Shown here one piece after another: positions 35,689 through 43,987 of a DNA stretch of 64,000 nt. A model generated the notes under the pieces. That model saw only the letters and a list, made by a program, of their open reading frames with translations, searched no databases and had not been told where the DNA came from. A program made the translations under genes and the position numbers. The first letter of the stretch is position 1; the number at the start of each line of letters is the position of its first letter. Origin of the DNA: Salinigranum rubrum (GTDB lineage Archaea > Halobacteriota > Halobacteria > Halobacteriales > Haloferacaceae); assembly GCF_002906575.1 (NCBI RefSeq), contig NZ_CP026309.1, positions 3,410,001-3,474,000 of the forward strand, read 5' to 3'.

Positions 35689-37359
35689 GTGGTCACGCTG
35701 GTCAATCTCCGCGCCTACTGGCGCTTCTTCGTCGTCCTCTACCAGTTCTTCCCGCTCATCGTCGCGTACGCCCGCGACAAACGGCGGTTCCTGCTGTTCG
35801 GCGGGTCGCGGCAGGTCGACACCGACACGCAGGTCCGCCGGGCGAACGTCCTCCTCGACTCGCTGCTCAAACTCGGACCGACGTTCATCAAGCTCGGACA
35901 GCTGTTGTCGACCCGGCCGGACGTCCTCCCGCCGGCGTACGTCGACGTGCTCTCGCGCCTCCAAGACGACGTCCCGCCCGCCGACTGGGAATCGGCCGAG
36001 GCGGTGCTCGAATCGGAGGTCGGTCCCGTCGACGAGGTGTACGGCGACTTCGACCGCGACCCCATCAGCGGCGCGTCCCTCGGGCAGGTGTACACCGCCA
36101 CCTACGAGGGCGAAGAGGTCGCGGTCAAGGTCCGTCGACCGGGTATCGAGGAACTCGTCGAAGCCGACCTGCGGGTAATCCGCTGGTCGCTCCCGCTCGT
36201 CCAGCGGTTCATCGGCGAGGGACGGGCCTTCTCGCTGGAGAACCTCGCCGACGAGTTCGCGAAGACGATCCGTCAGGAGATGGACTACACCCGCGAGGGA
36301 CGGGTGCTCTCGACCATTCGTGAGAACTTCGCCGGCGACGACGACATCAAGATCCCCGAACTCGTCGACGAGGTCTCCGGGCCGCGCGTGCTCACCATGG
36401 AGTACCTGCCGGGTGTGAAAATAAACGACCTGAGCACGCTCGACGAGCGGGGGGTCGACCGCACGAAACTCGCCGAGCGTCTCCAACGCATCTATCTCCA
36501 GATGATCATCGACGACGGCGACTTCCACGCCGACCCCCACCCGGGAAACCTCGCTGTCGACGACGACGGCGCCATCATCTTCTACGACTTCGGCATGAGC
36601 GGACAGGTCGACCCGTTCATCCAGGAGAAGATCGTGGACTTCTACATCGCGGTGGCGAACCAGGACATCGACGGCATCCTGGATACGCTCATCGAGATGG
36701 GGACGCTCTCGCCCGAGGCGGATAGGCAGGTGATGGGCGACGTGATGGAACTCGCCATCGCCGACGCCCGCGGCGAGGACATCGAGCAGTACCGCGTCCA
36801 GCAGATCATCGAGCAGGTCGAGTCGACCATCTACGAGTTCCCGCTTCGCCTCCCGCGCAACCTCGCCCTGGTGCTTCGGGTCGCGACCGTCGTCGAGGGC
36901 GTCTGCGTCACGCTCGACCCCGATTTCGACTTCATCGCCGTCGCGACCGACTACCTCACGGAGCAGGGGTACCGAGAGGAGACGCTCAAGCGCCTCGCAA
37001 CCGAGGCGGGAGAGCAGGTCCAAGAGACGACGCGGTCGCTCTTTCGGGTGCCGCCGAAACTCGAACGCGTCCTCGACCAGGTCGAGCGCGACGATCTCAC
37101 CGTGAACGTCCGCATCGAGGACAGGAACGACGTCCTCTCGAAGCTCGCCCGGCGCATCGTCTACGGCGTCCTCCTGGCGGTTGGCGTGCTCTCGACGGCG
37201 ATCCTCTACGCCTTCGACGGCTTCGAACCCGCAATCGTCGCCGCCGCCGTCACGCTCCCCATCGTCTTCTTGCTCTACCGGTCGTTCAAGCGGAAGAAGG
37301 GGCTGAAAGCCCGCCCGCAGTTCACCCGACAGAACCTCCGACAGCGGCGAGGCGACTGA
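35689..37359 (+). CDS. ABC1/UbiB-family atypical kinase
   Basis: 556 aa from GTG 35,689. UbiB/ADCK family, linked to isoprenoid-quinone and lipid metabolism. Conserved elements: LGPTFIKLGQLLSTRPDVLP (KxGQ motif, about 62-81), GASLGQVYTATYEGEEVAVK (Ala-rich nucleotide loop), catalytic DGDFHADPHPGNLAV and YDFGMSGQVD. Two C-terminal hydrophobic helices (about 486-505 and 508-527) anchor it in the membrane. It follows hsp20 closely. Substrate unknown. Confidence 0.94.
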   Translation: MVTLVNLRAYWRFFVVLYQFFPLIVAYARDKRRFLLFGGSRQVDTDTQVRRANVLLDSLLKLGPTFIKLGQLLSTRPDVLPPAYVDVLSRLQDDVPPADWESAEAVLESEVGPVDEVYGDFDRDPISGASLGQVYTATYEGEEVAVKVRRPGIEELVEADLRVIRWSLPLVQRFIGEGRAFSLENLADEFAKTIRQEMDYTREGRVLSTIRENFAGDDDIKIPELVDEVSGPRVLTMEYLPGVKINDLSTLDERGVDRTKLAERLQRIYLQMIIDDGDFHADPHPGNLAVDDDGAIIFYDFGMSGQVDPFIQEKIVDFYIAVANQDIDGILDTLIEMGTLSPEADRQVMGDVMELAIADARGEDIEQYRVQQIIEQVESTIYEFPLRLPRNLALVLRVATVVEGVCVTLDPDFDFIAVATDYLTEQGYREETLKRLATEAGEQVQETTRSLFRVPPKLERVLDQVERDDLTVNVRIEDRNDVLSKLARRIVYGVLLAVGVLSTAILYAFDGFEPAIVAAAVTLPIVFLLYRSFKRKKGLKARPQFTRQNLRQRRGD

Positions 37360-37411
37360 TTGTCGGAGAGGAGCCGATTCGCTTTTGCCCACCGGCGTCG
37401 ACTCTCTCTCG

Positions 37412-37819
37412 ATGAGACTCTCCGCCCTCGGCTACGCGTTCGACCTCGACGAGACGCTCGTCGACGCCACGCCCCAGGAACTCCGCGACGCAATCGCGGC
37501 GTACGAGCACGGGGACAGCCGCGAACTCGCGCTCTCGGTCGCGTATCCGGACGACTTCACCGGCGAGGTGATGCGGGCGATGGCGGCGATCCCGTACGGG
37601 GAGACGCGGACCTACGGCGACCTCGCGGCGGAACTCGACACGAGCGCGGTCGCTGTCGGCGGCGCCTGTGGGCGCAACCCGCTCCCGCTCGTGGTCCCGT
37701 GTCACCGAGTGGTCGGCGCGTCGTCGCTCGGCGGCTTCTCCGCACACGGCGGCGTCGAAGCGAAACGCGCGCTTCTCGCCCACGAACGGGGCGAGCCGAT
37801 TCAGCGGACGCTCGGCTGA
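37412..37819 (+). CDS. ogt: Methylated-DNA-protein-cysteine methyltransferase (Ogt/AdaB-like)
   Basis: 135 aa from ATG 37,412. Catalytic Cys97 lies in the signature VPCHRVVGASSLGGF (95-109); the preceding helix-turn-helix region MRAMAAIPYGETRTYGDLAA contacts DNA. It removes methyl groups from O6-methylguanine in a suicide reaction. The N-terminal RNase-H-like part is short (about 45 residues), as in other haloarchaeal Ogt. Confidence 0.94.
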   Translation: MRLSALGYAFDLDETLVDATPQELRDAIAAYEHGDSRELALSVAYPDDFTGEVMRAMAAIPYGETRTYGDLAAELDTSAVAVGGACGRNPLPLVVPCHRVVGASSLGGFSAHGGVEAKRALLAHERGEPIQRTLG

Positions 37820-37889
37820 GGCGCTCGAATATCAGTTCCGATACCTTCGGCAGCGAGTATTATGTACTCACGGGTGCGTACGTGAGCTA

Positions 37890-38297
37890 ATGGCTCGCTG
37901 GCACGCGGTCATCGCCGGCCTCCTCGTCGCGTTCACGATGGAGGCGATCATCTGGGTCATCTCCGGTCGGCTGTCGCTCATCGGTGGACTCGTCGGGAGC
38001 GGCGTCGCCGGCTACGTCGCCAGCGAGGAGGTGACCGACGGCGCGTGGCACGGGCTCTTGACCGCACTCTCGTGGGGCATCGTGTTGATCCCCGTCGGCG
38101 TGCTCGTGACGCTCACACGGAGCAGTGGCCTGCCGTTCCCCCTGGAGTTCGTGCTCCCGTACACGCGGACGCCCGGCGACGTGACGACGGCCGTCTTACT
38201 CCTGGTGACGCTCCCGAACGTTCTCACCGGTGCCCTCGGGAGTCTCGTCCGGATCAGTCACGGGCGCGCGGCGTGGATGCCCGAGGACTGGGCGTGA
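37890..38297 (+). CDS. DUF5518 membrane protein
   Basis: 135 aa from ATG 37,890; the TATA candidate TATTATG (37,858-37,864) is 26-32 nt upstream. Four hydrophobic segments: 5-26, 28-46, 53-75, 91-118. The Gly-rich loop GGLVGSGVAGYVASEEVTDG is the DUF5518 mark. Function unknown; the glycine zipper suggests helix packing or oligomerisation. Confidence 0.85.
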   Translation: MARWHAVIAGLLVAFTMEAIIWVISGRLSLIGGLVGSGVAGYVASEEVTDGAWHGLLTALSWGIVLIPVGVLVTLTRSSGLPFPLEFVLPYTRTPGDVTTAVLLLVTLPNVLTGALGSLVRISHGRAAWMPEDWA

Positions 38298-38826
38298 GAG
38301 AGAAACGCGAGAAAGGGCGGACAGGTGGTGCCTTCGAGCGCGGACGAAGCGTTCACACAGGGCGGCGGCACCACACACCCGCGAGGCGCCCTGCGGCGAT
38401 TCTCAGTGCACATCCGCGGTGGGCCGCGGCTTCGTACAAGAAGGCTCGGGACGGGTCGAGCACTCAGGACGGGTCGAGTGCCCAGGACGGGGAGTACACG
38501 TAGCGATGAGTGTCCGCGGTGACGATGTCAGCACGGTCAGGACGCACAGGACGACGCGTGGGACACGGACGCGGACACGGTGAACCGCACCCTCACACCT
38601 CCCCAGCCGGCGGCTCGCGCACGGAGCGCGAGCCGGCCCTCGCGCGCTCACTCGCTCACGCCCGTTCGCTCGCTCGTCGCGCGCCGACCGCGTTAAGACA
38701 GGTACACCTGACGCGGAACGGGGCGAACTCGGGTCCGCGCTCGGGTGTTGTGCGTCTTTCGCGCTCTTCCGGTCCGCCATTGACACGGAACCAACAGTTT
38801 TCCACCCCCCGCGCGACTCCGCGAGC
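38298..38826. repeat. 529-nt gene-free stretch with a GC-rich repeat copy R4
   Basis: No supported ORF. Tandem short repeats GACGGGTCGAG/GGACGGGTCGAGTG and GGACAG-type iterations lie at about 38,450-38,500. A CCTCCCCAGCCGGCGGCTCG block with a 9-bp stem GGCTCGCGC-ACGGA-GCGCGAGCC (38,612-38,634) followed by CTCGCTCACGCCCGTTCGCT recalls R1-R3. Immediately before the aminotransferase there is a T/A-richer segment (ACGGAACCAACAGTTTTCCA, about 38,784-38,803) where its promoter probably is. Confidence 0.6.
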
Positions 38827-39897
38827 ATGGACATCGCCCCGTTCGCGCTCGAACGCTGGTTCGCCGAGGTCGAACACGACGCCGACATCATGCTCGCGGA
38901 GTCGGGCATCCGCTCGTTGTCCGCCGACCGCTTCGACACCGACCCCGGGGAACTGGGATACGTCGTCCCGACGAACGGCGACCCCGACCTCCGGGCGAAC
39001 GTCGCTGGGCGGTACGACCGCGCGCCCGACGAGGTGCTCTGTACCTGCGGCGCACAGGAGGCGAACTTCCTCGCGTTCGTCTCGCTCATGGACGCCGACG
39101 CCCACGCGGTCTGTGTCACCCCGACGTACCAGTCGCTCCACGAGTTACCGCGGGCGTTCGGGTCGGTCACGACCGTCGACCTGACGCCGCCGCGGTGGAC
39201 GCTCGACGTCGACGCCGTCGCCGACGCCATCCAGCCGAACACCCGCCTCGTCGTCCTCAACAACCCGAACAACCCGACCGGGCGGTACCACGCCGAGGAG
39301 ACCGTCCAGGCGCTGTACGACCTCGCGGCGGACGCCGACGCGTACCTGCTCTGTGACGAGGTGTACCGCCAACTCGCCGAAGAGCGCCTCCCGCCGGTCG
39401 CGTCGATGGGACCGCACGGCCTGTCGACGACGTCGGTCACGAAGGCGTACGGACTCGCCGGGGCGCGGTTCGGCTGGCTCGTCGGGGAGAGAGGAGTCAT
39501 CGAGCACGCCTGGCGGTGGAAGGACTACACGACCATCTCGCCGTCGAAGTTCGGACAGCACGTCGCCCGGCAGGCGCTCGGGCGGCGCGAGCAGACCATC
39601 CTGAAGGAGAACCGCGAACTCGTCCGTGACCACCACGCGCTCGTCGCCGACTGGGTCGAGGACAACGGGCTGTCGTGGCACGACCCCGTCGGCGTGAACG
39701 GCTTCGTCACCGTCCCCGCGGGGTTCCACGACGGCGAGGCGTTCTGCCGCGCCGTCGTGGAGCGCGAGTCGGTCGTGCTCGCGCCGGGGAACGCGTTCGG
39801 CTTCCCCGACTACTTCCGTATCGGCTTCGGCCTCCCCACGACGGAACTAGAGGAGGGGTTGCGCCGTATCGACCGGGTTCTCGGTGCCGCTCGATAG
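38827..39897 (+). CDS. PLP-dependent class I/II aminotransferase
   Basis: 356 aa from ATG 38,827. PLP lysine Lys206 in TTSVTKAYGLAG; the PLP-pocket motifs NNPNNPTG (145-152), CDEVYR (Asp177) and the C-terminal substrate-carboxylate arginine in FRIGFGLPT. It is a soluble fold-type I enzyme; the substrate is uncertain, being close in form to capreomycidine-synthase/aspartate-type aminotransferases. Free-standing. Confidence 0.92.
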   Translation: MDIAPFALERWFAEVEHDADIMLAESGIRSLSADRFDTDPGELGYVVPTNGDPDLRANVAGRYDRAPDEVLCTCGAQEANFLAFVSLMDADAHAVCVTPTYQSLHELPRAFGSVTTVDLTPPRWTLDVDAVADAIQPNTRLVVLNNPNNPTGRYHAEETVQALYDLAADADAYLLCDEVYRQLAEERLPPVASMGPHGLSTTSVTKAYGLAGARFGWLVGERGVIEHAWRWKDYTTISPSKFGQHVARQALGRREQTILKENRELVRDHHALVADWVEDNGLSWHDPVGVNGFVTVPAGFHDGEAFCRAVVERESVVLAPGNAFGFPDYFRIGFGLPTTELEEGLRRIDRVLGAAR

Positions 39898-40168
39898 CGA
39901 GGAAGGGGAAACAAGGTGAACGACGGGAGGAACGCGGCGTGCATCCTCCGGTCCCATGACAGACAGTCGGAGGCACAAGCGCATCGTGCCCGGGAGCACT
40001 GCCGACAGCGCGGTGGGGGGTACGGAAAGGGAATGCCATACGACACCGCGTCGGCGCGGGACACGCATGCGCACTAGACACGACGACTCACTCGGGCATA
40101 GTTATAGACAACTTATACCCCAGACGGGGCGGGTATCGACCGTCGAGAAGTGTGAGCCGTCCAGCGCG
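39898..40168. other. Gap between convergent genes with an AT-rich double TATA element
   Basis: No gene identified in 271 nt between the aminotransferase (plus) and the membrane gene (minus). At 40,101-40,118 the sequence GTTATAGACAACTTATAC holds a TATA-like hexamer on each strand, in an otherwise GC-rich area and in the middle of two converging genes, which would be an unusual place for protein promoters. A short RNA or small ORF could start here; none is convincing. Confidence 0.4.
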
Positions 40169-41038
40169 TCACGCGAGGTCGCCCAGAAGTTCGCTCGTCG
40201 CTTGGATCCGCCGCACGAGGGGAGACGGGAGCACCGAGAGGAGCCATCCGGCCGCGTCGTCCCACGCGACGAACAGCGAGAGGAAGACGGGCTGGTCGAG
40301 GAAGAACGGACCCATGACGACGACGATGCCGACGTGCATCCCGAACAGGCCGAAGACGAACGGCCAGACGGGGAGGCGTCCCACGTCGGCGACGAGGAGT
40401 CCCAGTTCGAGGGCGATAGTCGCGACCGCAATCGCGGCGAGGACGAGCGGCGCGCCGAGCAACAGCGCGCGGAGCGGTGCGGTGAGCGGGTGGGCGGGCC
40501 TGAACGCGACGTCGGCGAGCAGGAGGTACGACCCGAGGCTCCGCGGTGCGACCCACGCGAGGAGCGGACCGTGAACGGCCTTGTCGACACCGGCACCGAA
40601 GTAGAGAATCGCGACGACGACGAGGGCGAACCGGAGCGCGTGCATCGGGACCGGCGTCGGTTCGAGAGACGACAAGCCATCGTCGTCCCCCGCTGCGTGG
40701 CCGAACCGCGCTCGTCTGTCGACGGGACCGGGTCGTGCCCGTTCGCCGGCGTAGAGGCCGAAGCCGACCAGCAGGACCGACGCGACGAACAGCGATTTGA
40801 CCCCGCCGTTGGGTGAGAGCGAGAACAGCACCAGCCCGAGGTGTGCGACGAGGAGCGGTTCCACCGCCGTCCAGTGCGTGGACCGATGCCGTATCGGCCA
40901 CGCCGAGACGACGACCCAGGGGAACGAGAGGAGCGTCCAGACCAGATAGCCACCCAGGAGGAACCGGGCGACGGTGAGGTTGAACGACGACGCCCTCGTG
41001 GGGTGACGGACGTAGTTGACGGCGGGGCTCATCGTCAT
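40169..41038 (-). CDS. HTTM-like multi-pass membrane protein
   Basis: 289 aa from ATG 41,038, overlapping the stop of the upstream gene (ATGA), so translationally coupled. About seven hydrophobic segments; the pattern FNLTVARFLLGGYLVWTLLS at the N terminus, AILYFGAGVDKAVHGPLLAW and PVWPFVFGLFGMHVGIVVVM matches the HTTM/vitamin-K-carboxylase-like membrane family. Family members have a lumen-facing catalytic His/Lys; here the HGPLLAW and KAVHG residues are candidates. The actual activity is unknown. Confidence 0.75.
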   Translation of the reverse strand: MTMSPAVNYVRHPTRASSFNLTVARFLLGGYLVWTLLSFPWVVVSAWPIRHRSTHWTAVEPLLVAHLGLVLFSLSPNGGVKSLFVASVLLVGFGLYAGERARPGPVDRRARFGHAAGDDDGLSSLEPTPVPMHALRFALVVVAILYFGAGVDKAVHGPLLAWVAPRSLGSYLLLADVAFRPAHPLTAPLRALLLGAPLVLAAIAVATIALELGLLVADVGRLPVWPFVFGLFGMHVGIVVVMGPFFLDQPVFLSLFVAWDDAAGWLLSVLPSPLVRRIQATSELLGDLA

Positions 41039-41304
41039 CGAACGCCCTGTAGACGGGACGTCGCGTCGGGCGTGGCGGGCCGGCGTTCCACGGCACCGTG
41101 GCGTCGGAGCGGGGGAGCGTCGACCAGAAACACGACGCCCGTGACGACCAAGAAGTCCACGAAGCACGAGAGAAGGAGGGCGTGCCGGAGCGGAGCGGCG
41201 AAGAGCGACCCCGAGAGAACCGCGAGCAACCCCACCACCGCCAGGGCGAGAGAGACACCGAGGAGCCGCGACGGCACGAGACGCATCCCCCGTCGTGACG
41301 CCAA
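41035..41304 (-). CDS. Small membrane protein preceding the HTTM-like gene
   Basis: 89 aa (a second ATG at 41,286 would give 83). Two hydrophobic helices (about 12-36 and 41-62: LLAVLSGSLFAAPLRHALLL; CFVDFLVVTGVVFLVDAPPL) and a basic C-terminal tail. Coupled to the next gene by overlapping stop/start. Not recognised; perhaps an accessory subunit of that membrane protein. Confidence 0.7.
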   Translation of the reverse strand: MASRRGMRLVPSRLLGVSLALAVVGLLAVLSGSLFAAPLRHALLLSCFVDFLVVTGVVFLVDAPPLRRHGAVERRPATPDATSRLQGVR

Positions 41305-41567
41305 CGGGAGCCGTTAGTTATCGCGTGGGTAGCGGACGGTCAGTCGAGCGTTAAGCCGCCGTCTCGCCGGGGGTTCGAACGGCACGCGAGGGGTCACGAG
41401 TGGGCCGACAACGAGCAACGACGGCGTCGGTGCGACGTCCGAAGCCCGACGAGACGGACACCGTGACCGGGGTCGGCTACCCGCACGTCAGGGGCGTCGC
41501 GCGAACGTTAACACCAGCTTATCCGAGCCAGCGAGCACCCTTCTCTCGCCACCGACGTTCCAAACGG
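41305..41567. other. Gene-free region upstream of aIF5A
   Basis: 263 nt without a credible ORF between the small membrane gene and the aIF5A TATA box. One weak AT-rich element (CGTTAACACCAGCTTATCCG, about 41,508-41,527) is visible. Confidence 0.5.
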
Positions 41568-41573
41568 TTTATA
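41568..41573 (+). promoter_or_regulatory. TATA box of the aIF5A gene
   Basis: TTTATA 25-30 nt before ATG 41,598, the classical haloarchaeal spacing for a leaderless mRNA of a highly expressed gene. Confidence 0.75.
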
Positions 41574-41597
41574 CTGCCCTCGAAAGAACGCACACCT

Positions 41598-41978
41598 ATG
41601 GCGAAAGAGCAGAAGCAGGTCCGGGAACTCCAAGAGGGTAGCTACGTCATGATGGAGGACTCACCCTGCAAGATCAACGCGTACTCGACCGCCAAGCCGG
41701 GTAAGCACGGAAGCGCCAAGGCGCGCATCGAAGGGAAGGGCGTCTTCGACAACAAGAAGCGCTCGCTCTCTCAGCCCGTCGACGCGAAGGTCTGGGTGCC
41801 GATCATCGAGCGCAAAGGCGGACAGGTCCTCTCCGTCTCGGACGGCGAGATGCAGGTCATGGACCTCGACTCCTACGAGACGTTCACCATGCGCATCCCC
41901 GACGGTATCAGTGCGAGTTCCGACGACGAGATCGAATTCCTCGAGTACGAGGGACAGCGTAAGATCGTCCGGTCCTAG
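41598..41978 (+). CDS. eif5A: Translation initiation factor IF-5A
   Basis: 126 aa from ATG 41,598. The deoxyhypusine/hypusine site is Lys36 in [13 protein letters not shown]; the rest includes the SH3-like first domain and an OB-fold second domain ([20 protein letters not shown]). It relieves ribosome stalling at polyproline and other hard peptide bonds after Lys36 is modified. It is followed 12 nt later by the agmatinase-like gene and further on by deoxyhypusine synthase, forming a locus for its own modification. Confidence 0.97.
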   Translation: MAKEQKQVRELQEGSYVMMEDSPCKINAYSTAKPGKHGSAKARIEGKGVFDNKKRSLSQPVDAKVWVPIIERKGGQVLSVSDGEMQVMDLDSYETFTMRIPDGISASSDDEIEFLEYEGQRKIVRS

Positions 41979-41990
41979 CGGTCGAGCCGC

Positions 41991-42842
41991 ATGTTCCCCG
42001 GGACGACCGCCGAGCGCGACGCCGCCGACTACGTCGTCGTGGGCGCGCCGCTCGACGTCTCGACGACGTTCCAGCCGGGAACGCGGTTCGGACCCGACGA
42101 GATTCGGAAGTTCGCCGAGCCGTACGACGACTACGACCACCGAACGGACCAGTTCTTCACCGAACTCGGCGTCGCCGACGCTGGCGACGTCCGCGCGTGG
42201 GACGACGCCGAGGCGTACCTCACCTTTCTCTCGGGGACCCTCCGCGACGTCGTCTGGGACGACGCGGTCCCGCTTCTCCTCGGCGGGGAGCACACGGTGA
42301 GCTACGCCGGCGTCGAGGCGACCGACCCGAAGACGTTCGTCTGTCTCGACGCTCACCTCGACCTTCGAACCGAGTACGACGGCAACGAGTGGAGCCACGC
42401 CTGCGTCACCCGGCGCGTTCTCGACGTCGTCGACGAGGCCGTCGTCGTCGGGGCGCGGACGGGGTCCCCCGAAGAGTGGGAGCGAGCGGAGGAGGAGGAC
42501 GTGACCGTCGTGCCGCCCGAGTCGGTGCGCGAGTGGCTGGCGGGGTTCGACAGCGACGGGCCGGTGTACCTCAGCGTCGACATCGACGGCGCGGACCCGA
42601 GCGTCGCTCCCGGGACGGGGACGATGGAGCCGTTCGGCCTCTCGTCTACCCAGATGCGCGACGCCGTCCGGGCGGTGGCCCCCGCCTGTGTCGGCTTCGA
42701 CGTGGTCGAGGTGAACGACCGCGACGACGGCCAGGCCGCCGCGCTCGGGGGAAAGCTCCTCCGCGAGTTCGTCTACGCCCACGCCGCGAGCAGCGGGTCG
42801 GCCCCCGACGACGGCGGGCGCGCGGACCGACCGGGTGACTGA
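41991..42842 (+). CDS. speB: Agmatinase-like ureohydrolase
   Basis: 283 aa. The dinuclear manganese site is intact: GGEHT (His101), DAHLD (Asp120, His122, Asp124) and DIDGADPS (Asp197, Asp199). Compared with typical SpeB the specificity loop reads RTEYDGNEWSHACVTRR, so the substrate may differ from free agmatine. In Haloferax volcanii a gene of this type next to the IF5A gene has been proposed to act in deoxyhypusine formation with agmatine as donor; I apply that by position and similarity. The stop is followed by 104 nt and a small membrane gene. Confidence 0.93.
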   Translation: MFPGTTAERDAADYVVVGAPLDVSTTFQPGTRFGPDEIRKFAEPYDDYDHRTDQFFTELGVADAGDVRAWDDAEAYLTFLSGTLRDVVWDDAVPLLLGGEHTVSYAGVEATDPKTFVCLDAHLDLRTEYDGNEWSHACVTRRVLDVVDEAVVVGARTGSPEEWERAEEEDVTVVPPESVREWLAGFDSDGPVYLSVDIDGADPSVAPGTGTMEPFGLSSTQMRDAVRAVAPACVGFDVVEVNDRDDGQAAALGGKLLREFVYAHAASSGSAPDDGGRADRPGD

Positions 42843-42946
42843 TGGCGAATCGTTGGCACGCGCGCTACGCGTCGCCGGGTGAGCATTGCTCGTGAGGTGA
42901 CTCCCGCGCCGAACGGCCACGAACCGCAAGCAGAAGGTCTACCCCA

Positions 42947-43093
42947 ATGGCGACGCTGTCTTCACCCGTGCGAACATCCACGCTAGTCCTCGCGCTCGGC
43001 GTACTGCTCTTCGCCCTCCCGCTCCCCGGGACGTTCATCGGCGGCGGACTCGTCCTGCTCGCCGGCGGACTCGCCCGCTGGCTCGGGGTCTGA
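42947..43093 (+). CDS. 48-aa single-pass or hairpin membrane protein
   Basis: ATG 42,947 (MATLSSPVRTSTLVLALGVL) to TGA 43,093. Strongly hydrophobic: TLVLALGVLLFALPLPGTFI (12-31) and GGGLVLLAGGLARWLGV with Gly-rich turn. Codons favour G/C at third positions like true genes and the product contains almost no charged residues, unusual for random frames here. It lies between the agmatinase-like and nif3-like genes. Function unknown. Confidence 0.68.
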   Translation: MATLSSPVRTSTLVLALGVLLFALPLPGTFIGGGLVLLAGGLARWLGV

Positions 43094-43152
43094 GGGGTTC
43101 GAAACCAGCCGAGACGTACAGATACAAACGCCCTGAACCCGAGGGTCGACGC

Positions 43153-43917
43153 ATGGAACTCGCCGAACTGGTCGACCGCTACGACGAGAAGCTCAGGACC
43201 GACGCGTACGCCGACATCGACGCGAGTGCGAACGGCCTGCAGGTCGGATCCGGAGGGAGAGAAGTCGAGCACGTCGCCGTCGCCGTCGACGCCGCGACGG
43301 CGACCATCGACGAGGCGACGGAGGCGGGCGCGGACGTCCTCGTCACCCACCACGGACTCTCGTGGGGCGGCATCGAACGGGTGACCGGCCGGGCGTACGA
43401 CCGCATCGCCCGTCTGGTCGACGCCGAGACGGCGCTGTACGTCTCACACCTCCCGCTCGACGGTCACCAACAGCTAGGAAACGCCGCCGGTGTCGCGGAG
43501 TTCCTCGGTCTCACGGAGCGAGCGCCGTTCGCGACGCTGGGCGGCGAGCCCATCGGCCAGCGGGGGCAACTGTCGACGCCGCGGTCGCCGCGGTCGCTCA
43601 AGGAGGAACTCGACGAACTCCCACAGGGGGGCGAGGAGACCCGGCTGTTGTCGTTCGGCCCCGAGGAAGTCGAGGAGGTCGGAATCGTGACCGGGAGCGG
43701 CGCCGACTTCCTCGACGACGCCGTCGCGGCAGGCGTCGACACGCTCGTCACGGGCGAGGGAAAACAGCAGGTGTACCACCAGGCGCGGGAGTCGGGAGTG
43801 AACGTCCTCCTCGCGGGCCACTACGCGACGGAGACGTTCGGGGTGCGCGCGCTCGCGTCGCTCGCCGCGGACTGGGGGCTGGAGACGACGTACGTCGAGC
43901 ACCCGACCGGGCTGTGA
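43153..43917 (+). CDS. Nif3-like dinuclear metal centre protein
   Basis: 254 aa. NIF3/YbgI family toroid with metal ligands in VLVTHHGLSWGG (about 60-71), LYVSHLPLDGH, and TGEGKQQVYHQARESGVNVL followed by LAGHYATETFGV, supplying the His and Glu ligands. The family is universal and has been linked to GTP cyclohydrolase-like or metal-trafficking activity, but no reaction is firmly established. Its position within the IF5A cluster may be fortuitous. Confidence 0.92.
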   Translation: MELAELVDRYDEKLRTDAYADIDASANGLQVGSGGREVEHVAVAVDAATATIDEATEAGADVLVTHHGLSWGGIERVTGRAYDRIARLVDAETALYVSHLPLDGHQQLGNAAGVAEFLGLTERAPFATLGGEPIGQRGQLSTPRSPRSLKEELDELPQGGEETRLLSFGPEEVEEVGIVTGSGADFLDDAVAAGVDTLVTGEGKQQVYHQARESGVNVLLAGHYATETFGVRALASLAADWGLETTYVEHPTGL

Positions 43918-43987
43918 GCGCCGAAAGCGTCGTGGTCGACTGAACAGGACCGGGACGTTCAAACGCCGGCCCGCCACATCCCCACTC

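Noticed and set aside
39847-40081. Overlapping minus-strand frames with several Cys residues
   Set aside because: They lack acidic residues, overlap the end of the aminotransferase and have no consistent codon bias.
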